From Streptomyces varsoviensis (GTDB lineage Bacteria; Actinomycetota; Actinomycetes; Streptomycetales; Streptomycetaceae), in NCBI RefSeq assembly GCF_000718635.1, contig NZ_JOBF01000039.1, forward strand, positions 1 through 38,068: DNA of 38,068 nucleotides, given 5' to 3'. The translations under genes and the position numbers were made by a program. Position 1 is the stretch's first letter. Each line of letters begins with the position of its first letter. Below the pieces are notes generated by a model. That model searched no databases, was not told the DNA's origin, and was given only the letters and a program-made list of their open reading frames with translations. This document shows, in pieces, positions 33,883-38,068 of this stretch.

Positions 33883-34391
33883 TTGGAGCTCCCCGAGGGT
33901 CTGGGATGGTCCCCGCCGCGGATCTGGTCGACGGCGTGCACCAAGAGCCGCCCCAGCACGGCCAGGCCGTCCCGGACGCCGCCCGTGGACCCCGGGAGGT
34001 TGATGACGAGCGTCGTCCCCGCGACGCCGGCCAGGCCCCGCGAGAGGGCGGCCGTGGGGACCTTCGCCAGCCCCTCCGCCCGGATGGCCTCGGGGATGCC
34101 GGGGATCTCGTAGTCCAGGACGCGGCGGGTCATGTCGGGGGTGCGGTCCATGGGCGAGATGCCCGTGCCGCCCGTGGTCACCACCACGTCGTACGAGGCG
34201 GCCACCGCCTCCCGCAGCGCCGCCTCGACGGGGTCCCCGTCGGGCACCACTCGCACCTCGCCGACCTCGAAGCCGAGCGCGGCCAGCCCCTCGGCGAGCA
34301 GCGGGCCGCCCCGGTCCGGATAGACGCCGGCGGCCGCCCGGTTCGAGGCGGTGACGACCATCGCGCGGTACGCCGCCGCGCCCCCGCTCAC
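33879..34391 (-). CDS. mog: MogA/MoaB-type molybdopterin adenylyltransferase
   Basis: 170-aa enzyme that adenylates molybdopterin in molybdenum-cofactor synthesis. GTG 34391 overlaps the TGA of moaC (GTGA). Motifs: [40 protein letters not shown] (MPT-binding), [17 protein letters not shown]. The operon order moeA-moaC-mog-rimJ-glpR is read leftward from galU. Confidence 0.93.
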   Translation of the reverse strand: MSGGAAAYRAMVVTASNRAAAGVYPDRGGPLLAEGLAALGFEVGEVRVVPDGDPVEAALREAVAASYDVVVTTGGTGISPMDRTPDMTRRVLDYEIPGIPEAIRAEGLAKVPTAALSRGLAGVAGTTLVINLPGSTGGVRDGLAVLGRLLVHAVDQIRGGDHPRPSGSSN

Positions 34392-34936
34392 GCCGCGCCG
34401 CCTTCCCGGCCGGCGCGGGTCCAGGTGCCGGACTTGCCGCCGCTCTTCTCCTCGACCCGTACGTCCGAGATGACGGCCCCCTTGTCGACGGCCTTCACCA
34501 TGTCGATCACGGTGAGCGCGGCGACGGTGACAGCGGTCAGCGCCTCCATCTCGACGCCCGTACGGTCGGTGGTCCTGACCGTGGCGGCGATCTCGACGGC
34601 GTCGTCGGCGACCGTGAGGTCGACCCGCACCCCCGAGACCGCCAGCGGATGGCAGAGCGGGATCAGCTCGGGGGTGCGCTTGGCGCCCATGATGCCCGCG
34701 ATACGGGCCGTGGCGAGCGCGTCGCCCTTGGGGACGCCCTCGCCGCGCAGCAGCTCCACGACGCGTGGCGCGACCAGCACGCGGCCGGTGGCGCGGGCCG
34801 TACGGGCCGTGACGTCCTTGGCGGAGACGTCGACCATACGGGCCGCGCCGGCCTCGTCGAGGTGGGTGAGGCGGGGCGGGGCGCCGGGGGCGCCGTCGCC
34901 CCCGGGGGTGGCCATCGGGTCCTGCGCGCTGCTCAT
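34388..34936 (-). CDS. moaC: Cyclic pyranopterin monophosphate synthase
   Basis: 182-aa MoaC, which forms cyclic pyranopterin monophosphate in the first stage of Mo-cofactor synthesis. ATG 34936 with GGGAG 4-5 bases upstream. Signature segments: [80 protein letters not shown] ~20-residue Gly/Pro-rich tail precedes the fold. It ends in a GTGA overlap with mog. Confidence 0.96.
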   Translation of the reverse strand: MSSAQDPMATPGGDGAPGAPPRLTHLDEAGAARMVDVSAKDVTARTARATGRVLVAPRVVELLRGEGVPKGDALATARIAGIMGAKRTPELIPLCHPLAVSGVRVDLTVADDAVEIAATVRTTDRTGVEMEALTAVTVAALTVIDMVKAVDKGAVISDVRVEEKSGGKSGTWTRAGREGGAA

Positions 34937-34990
34937 CGTTCTCCCGGTCCGGTCCTTTTGGGCAGATACCGTACCGGCCGAAGCCTCCGG

Positions 34991-36385
34991 TCAGTCGAGG
35001 AGGACCACGTCGACCTCGGCGCCCGGCTCGACGGACGTGGCGTCCTCGGGGACGACGATCAGGGCGTCGGCATCGGCCAGCCCCTTGACCAGGTGCGAAC
35101 TGGAGCCGCCGACGGTGGTCACCGCGCCCGCCTCGGCGTTGTAGCGGCCGCGCAGGAACTGGCGCCTGCCCTTCGGGGAAGCGTCCACGCCGTCCACGCA
35201 CACGGCCCGCACCGTGGTGCGGTCCACCGGTTCGAGGCCCATCAGGGCACGGACCACGGGCCGTACGAACAGCTCGAAGGAGACGTACGAGCTGACCGGG
35301 TTGCCCGGCAGGGCGAGCAGCGGGGTCCGGGACGGCCCGCCGTCGCCGTCGCCGATGAACCCGAAGCCCTGGGGCTTTCCGGGCTGCATGGCGAGCTTGC
35401 GGAAATCGACGCTCCCCTCGTCGCCGCCCAGCCCGGCGAGGGTCTCCTTGACGACGTCGTACGCGCCGACGCTGACGCCGCCGCTGGTGACGATGGCGTC
35501 GGCGCGGATGAGCTGGTCCTCGATGGTGGAGCGCAGCGTCTCGGCGTCGTCGCTCACGGCGCCGACCCGGTAGGCGATGGCCCCGGCGTCACGGGCGCAG
35601 GCGGTGAGCATGAAGCTGTTGGAGTCGTGGATCTGGCCGGGGGCCAACTGCTCGCCCGGCTGGATCAGTTCGCTGCCGGTCGACATGACGACCACCCGGG
35701 GGCGCGGGCGGACCCGCACGGTGGCCCGGCCGATCGCGGCCAGCAGTCCGATCTGGGCGGGGCCCAGGACCGTACCGGCGCACAGCGCGAGGTCGCCCGC
35801 CGCGACGTCGCTGCCCCGGGCGCGGACATGGGCGCGGGCGGCGGCCGGGCGGTGCACCCGGACCTCGCCCGCGGCGCCCTCGGGGGCGGCGCTGTGCGCG
35901 GCCATCGTGTCGGCCGGGCCGCCGCCCGTGCCGCCGTCGGTCCATTCGACGGGGACGACGGTCTCGGCGCCGGGCGGCAGCGGGGCGCCCGTCATGATGC
36001 GGGCGGCCTCGCCGGGGCCGATCTCCGGGAGGGTGCCGCTGCCCGCCGCGATGTCGCCGACCACGGTCAGCACCGCCGGGAACTCCTCGCTCGCGCCCGC
36101 GACATCGGCGACCCGCACGGCATAGCCGTCCATCGAGCTGTTGTCGAAGGGCGGCAGGGCGGCGGGGACGGTGACGTCCTCGACCAGGACGCAGCCCTGG
36201 GCGTCGAGCAGTTGCAGCTCGATCGGCTCCAGCGGGCGGATTCTGGCGAGGATGTCCGCGAGGTGCTCGTCCACCGACCAGACCCGGTCCGGGGCGGCTG
36301 GGGCGCCGGCCGGCGCGCGGCCCCCGCCCTGCTCGCTGCCCCGGTCACTGCCCTGCTCGGCGGCCTTGTCGGCGGTGCTGGTCAA
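34991..36385 (-). CDS. moeA: MoeA/gephyrin-like molybdotransferase (Glp)
   Basis: 464-aa protein from TTG 36385, 4 bases after the galU stop, with GAGGAG 10 bases upstream (inside galU). A disordered Gln/Gly-rich segment of ~35 residues precedes the fold ([20 protein letters not shown]). MoeA motifs: [90 protein letters not shown]. It inserts molybdate into molybdopterin; in Corynebacterium the same gene product (Glp) binds FtsZ and the membrane protein GlpR. Its neighbours rimJ and glpR match that arrangement. Confidence 0.93.
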   Translation of the reverse strand: MTSTADKAAEQGSDRGSEQGGGRAPAGAPAAPDRVWSVDEHLADILARIRPLEPIELQLLDAQGCVLVEDVTVPAALPPFDNSSMDGYAVRVADVAGASEEFPAVLTVVGDIAAGSGTLPEIGPGEAARIMTGAPLPPGAETVVPVEWTDGGTGGGPADTMAAHSAAPEGAAGEVRVHRPAAARAHVRARGSDVAAGDLALCAGTVLGPAQIGLLAAIGRATVRVRPRPRVVVMSTGSELIQPGEQLAPGQIHDSNSFMLTACARDAGAIAYRVGAVSDDAETLRSTIEDQLIRADAIVTSGGVSVGAYDVVKETLAGLGGDEGSVDFRKLAMQPGKPQGFGFIGDGDGGPSRTPLLALPGNPVSSYVSFELFVRPVVRALMGLEPVDRTTVRAVCVDGVDASPKGRRQFLRGRYNAEAGAVTTVGGSSSHLVKGLADADALIVVPEDATSVEPGAEVDVVLLD

Positions 36386-36389
36386 AGTG

Positions 36390-37292
36390 CTACATCTCCT
36401 CGGTGACGTAACTGCGGAGCCAGGCCCGGAAGTCCGGTCCCAGGTCTTCACGTTCGCATGCCAGTCTGACAATGGCACGCAGATAGTCACCACGGTCCCC
36501 GGTGTCATAGCGGCGGCCCTTGAAGACCACGCCGTGCACCGGGCCGCCGAGATCGGGGTAGGCGGCGAGGTCCTGGAGGGCGTCGGTGAGCTGGATCTCC
36601 CCGCCGCGGCCCGGCTCGGTGCGGCGCAGCACCTCGAAGACGGCCGGGTCGAGGACGTAGCGGCCGATGACGGCGTAGTTGCTGGGCGCCTCGTCGGCGG
36701 CGGGCTTCTCGACCAGGCCGGTGACCTGGACCACGTCCTCCTCGCCGCCCGGCTTCACGGCGGCGCAGCCGTAGAGGTGGACCTGGGCGGGGTCGACCTC
36801 CATGAGGGCGATGACGCTGCCGCCGTGCTGCTCGCGCACCTCGATCATGCGGGCGAGCAGCGGGTCGCGGGCGTCGATCAGGTCGTCGCCGAGGAGCACC
36901 GCGAAGGGCTCGCTGCCCACGTGCGGCGCCGCGCACAGCACGGCGTGGCCGAGGCCCCGGGGGTCACCCTGGCGGACATAGTGCATGGTCGCCAGATCGC
37001 TGGATTCCTGCACCCGGGCGAGGCGCGACTCGTCGCCCTTGCGCCGCAGGGCTTCTTCGAGCTCGTAATTCCGGTCGAAATGATCTTCCAGAGGGCGTTT
37101 ATTCCGCCCGGTCACCATAAGAACATCGGACAGTCCGGCGGTGACCGCTTCTTCCACCACGTACTGGATCGCCGGCTTGTCCACGACCGGAAGCATTTCC
37201 TTGGGCGTGGCCTTGGTGGCCGGCAGAAAGCGGGTTCCGAGGCCGGCGGCGGGGATGACAGCCTTGGTGATCCTGGAGTGCGAGGGAGTCAT
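36390..37292 (-). CDS. galU: UTP-glucose-1-phosphate uridylyltransferase
   Basis: 300-aa enzyme making UDP-glucose. Nucleotide-binding start AVIPAAGLGTRFLPATKATP, then PKEMLPVVDKPAIQYVVEEA, FAVLLGDDLIDA, VTGLVEKPAADEAPSNYAVI, GEIQLTDALQDLA, KGRRYDTGDRGDYLRAIVRL. ATG 37292 is chosen over the ATG 12 bases upstream because MTPSHSRITKAV matches family starts; neither has a strong ribosome site. Divergent from fthC across 73 bases. Confidence 0.95.
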   Translation of the reverse strand: MTPSHSRITKAVIPAAGLGTRFLPATKATPKEMLPVVDKPAIQYVVEEAVTAGLSDVLMVTGRNKRPLEDHFDRNYELEEALRRKGDESRLARVQESSDLATMHYVRQGDPRGLGHAVLCAAPHVGSEPFAVLLGDDLIDARDPLLARMIEVREQHGGSVIALMEVDPAQVHLYGCAAVKPGGEEDVVQVTGLVEKPAADEAPSNYAVIGRYVLDPAVFEVLRRTEPGRGGEIQLTDALQDLAAYPDLGGPVHGVVFKGRRYDTGDRGDYLRAIVRLACEREDLGPDFRAWLRSYVTEEM

Positions 37293-37365
37293 GGCCCAAA
37301 CCATATCGGCTGACATTGCGGGGAGAGATGATGGTCCGGTGAATATGAACTGAGAGAGCGGAATT

Positions 37366-37974
37366 GTGTGCACAGTGACCAAATATGAAGGTAGTAAAGG
37401 CGAGTTGCGACGGGCCCTACTCGCGGTGAGGGCCGGGTTGACGGCGGATGACGTGACGGCGGCGGGCGAGGCGCTCGCCCGGCACGCCCTGGAATTGCCG
37501 GAGCTCACGGGGGCCCGCACCGTCGCCGCGTACGTGTCGGTGGGGAGCGAGCCGGGCACCCGCCCGCTGCTGGAGGCGCTGCGCGCCCGGGGCGTGCGCG
37601 TGCTGCTGCCCGTACTGCTTCCGGACAACGACCTGGACTGGGCGGAGTACACGGGCCCGGACGGGCTCGTACGGGCCCGCCGGGGGCTGCTGGAGCCGGC
37701 CGGCGGGCGGCTGGGGCCCGACGCGGTCACCGGGGCCGACGCGGTGCTGCTGCCGGGCCTCGCGGTGGACGGCCGCGGCATGCGGCTCGGGCGCGGCGGC
37801 GGCTCGTACGACCGGGTGCTCGCCCGGCTGGCGCGGGCGGGCGCCGATCCGGCGCTGGTGGCGCTCCTCTACGACGACGAGGTGGTCGCGCGGGTCCCGG
37901 ACGAACCGCACGACCACCTCGTGCACGCGGCGGTGACCCCGTCGGCCGCCCGCCGTTTCACCGCCGTCCGCTAG
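37366..37974 (+). CDS. fthC: 5-formyltetrahydrofolate cyclo-ligase
   Basis: 202-aa ATP-dependent enzyme converting 5-formyl-THF to 5,10-methenyl-THF. GTG 37366 with GAGAGAG about 7-8 bases upstream; another GTG lies at 37375. Motifs: KGELRRALLAVRAGLTADDV (N-terminal basic helix), TVAAYVSVGSEPGTRPLLEA, LPGLAVDGRGMRLGRGGGSYD (ATP/folate loop, glycine-rich GRGGGSYDR), and the C-terminal VARVPDEPHDHLVHAAVTP. The same gene is next to galU in mycobacteria. Confidence 0.95.
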   Translation: MCTVTKYEGSKGELRRALLAVRAGLTADDVTAAGEALARHALELPELTGARTVAAYVSVGSEPGTRPLLEALRARGVRVLLPVLLPDNDLDWAEYTGPDGLVRARRGLLEPAGGRLGPDAVTGADAVLLPGLAVDGRGMRLGRGGGSYDRVLARLARAGADPALVALLYDDEVVARVPDEPHDHLVHAAVTPSAARRFTAVR

Positions 37975-38068
37975 GGCGCTTCTGATGGCTCTTGGATGGT
38001 GTCGCGGAGCCAGATGACGATTGCGGTGCAGGTGAGGGTGCCGTTGTAGATGTAGTCGCGTTTGTCGT
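37971..38068 (-). pseudogene. 3' end of an IS5-like transposase, truncated by the window
   Basis: Reading leftward from the window edge: DKRDYIYNGTLTCTAIVIWL RDTIQEPSEAP then TAG at 37973-37971. This is the C-terminal signature of IS5/IS1647-like Streptomyces transposases (YDKRDYxxxGT…IWLRD). The stop codon overlaps the fthC stop region, so the insertion reaches to the very end of fthC. Whether the full element is intact lies outside the window. Confidence 0.8.

Noticed and set aside
37293..37340. Leaderless galU transcript with -10 TATGGT
   Set aside because: A TATGGT lies 7 bases before the ATG, but no matching -35 is visible and the support is too thin.

Overview
The window is chromosomal DNA of a high-GC actinomycete, almost certainly a Streptomyces: GC-rich third codon positions throughout, many GTG starts, Tat/Sec-exported enzymes, a 2-methylisoborneol (earthy odour) cluster, and the conserved actinobacterial block fthC-galU-moeA/glp-moaC-mog-rimJ-glpR(sepX). 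Nothing here was searched against a database; family names come from reading the translations.

Layout. (1) 41-3714: exported trypsin-like protease, exported DUF4232 protein, then a plus-strand glycosyl/glycerophosphotransferase-like gene whose 5' end is interrupted by 13 perfect copies of a 7-bp repeat. (2) 3890-6645: a two-gene NLR-type system: a small helical protein and a STAND/NB-ARC-TPR ATPase that carry matching short motifs resembling bacterial amyloid-signalling motifs. (3) 6929-9750: exported tripeptidyl-aminopeptidase-like S33 hydrolase and a Tat-exported serine beta-lactamase-like protein, overlapping by 4 bases. (4) 10052-16815: an oxalate catabolism locus: formyl-CoA:oxalate CoA-transferase, oxalyl-CoA decarboxylase, a divergent AMP-forming oxalate-CoA-ligase-like enzyme, and a MarR-LysR pair; the divergent promoter region holds two T-N11-A palindromes. 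(5) 17036-20915: the 2-methylisoborneol operon: Family 2B encapsulin shell protein with a cyclic-nucleotide-binding-like domain, 2-MIB synthase with a long disordered N-terminus (predicted encapsulation tag) and geranyl diphosphate C-methyltransferase. (6) 21227-25519: an ABC-F protein preceded by a 9-codon leader peptide and alternative hairpins (likely ribosome-mediated attenuation), a small hypothetical protein, a quinone-reductase-like enzyme and an AraC regulator. (7) 25675-31803: a ~6.1-kb integrated element bounded by 24-bp perfect direct repeats, lying exactly at the 3' end of a tRNA-Ala(CGC) gene; it carries RacP/DUF6192-like proteins, two HTH proteins, a degenerate tyrosine recombinase and a translationally coupled DDE-transposase-like protein. 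(8) 31968-37974: the core block (glpR/sepX, rimJ, mog, moaC, moeA/glp, galU, divergent fthC). (9) 37971-38068: the 3' end of an IS5-like transposase running off the window.

How it fits together. Regions 1-6 are accessory or specialised metabolism, and region 8 is the conserved chromosome next to a tRNA that served as integration site for region 7. The most interesting points are the encapsulated terpene-cyclase operon, the NLR pair with shared motifs, the tRNA-associated element with its unusual recombinase/DDE pair, the repeat-disrupted gene at 1954-2116, the ABC-F attenuator, and a CTG start codon in rimJ.
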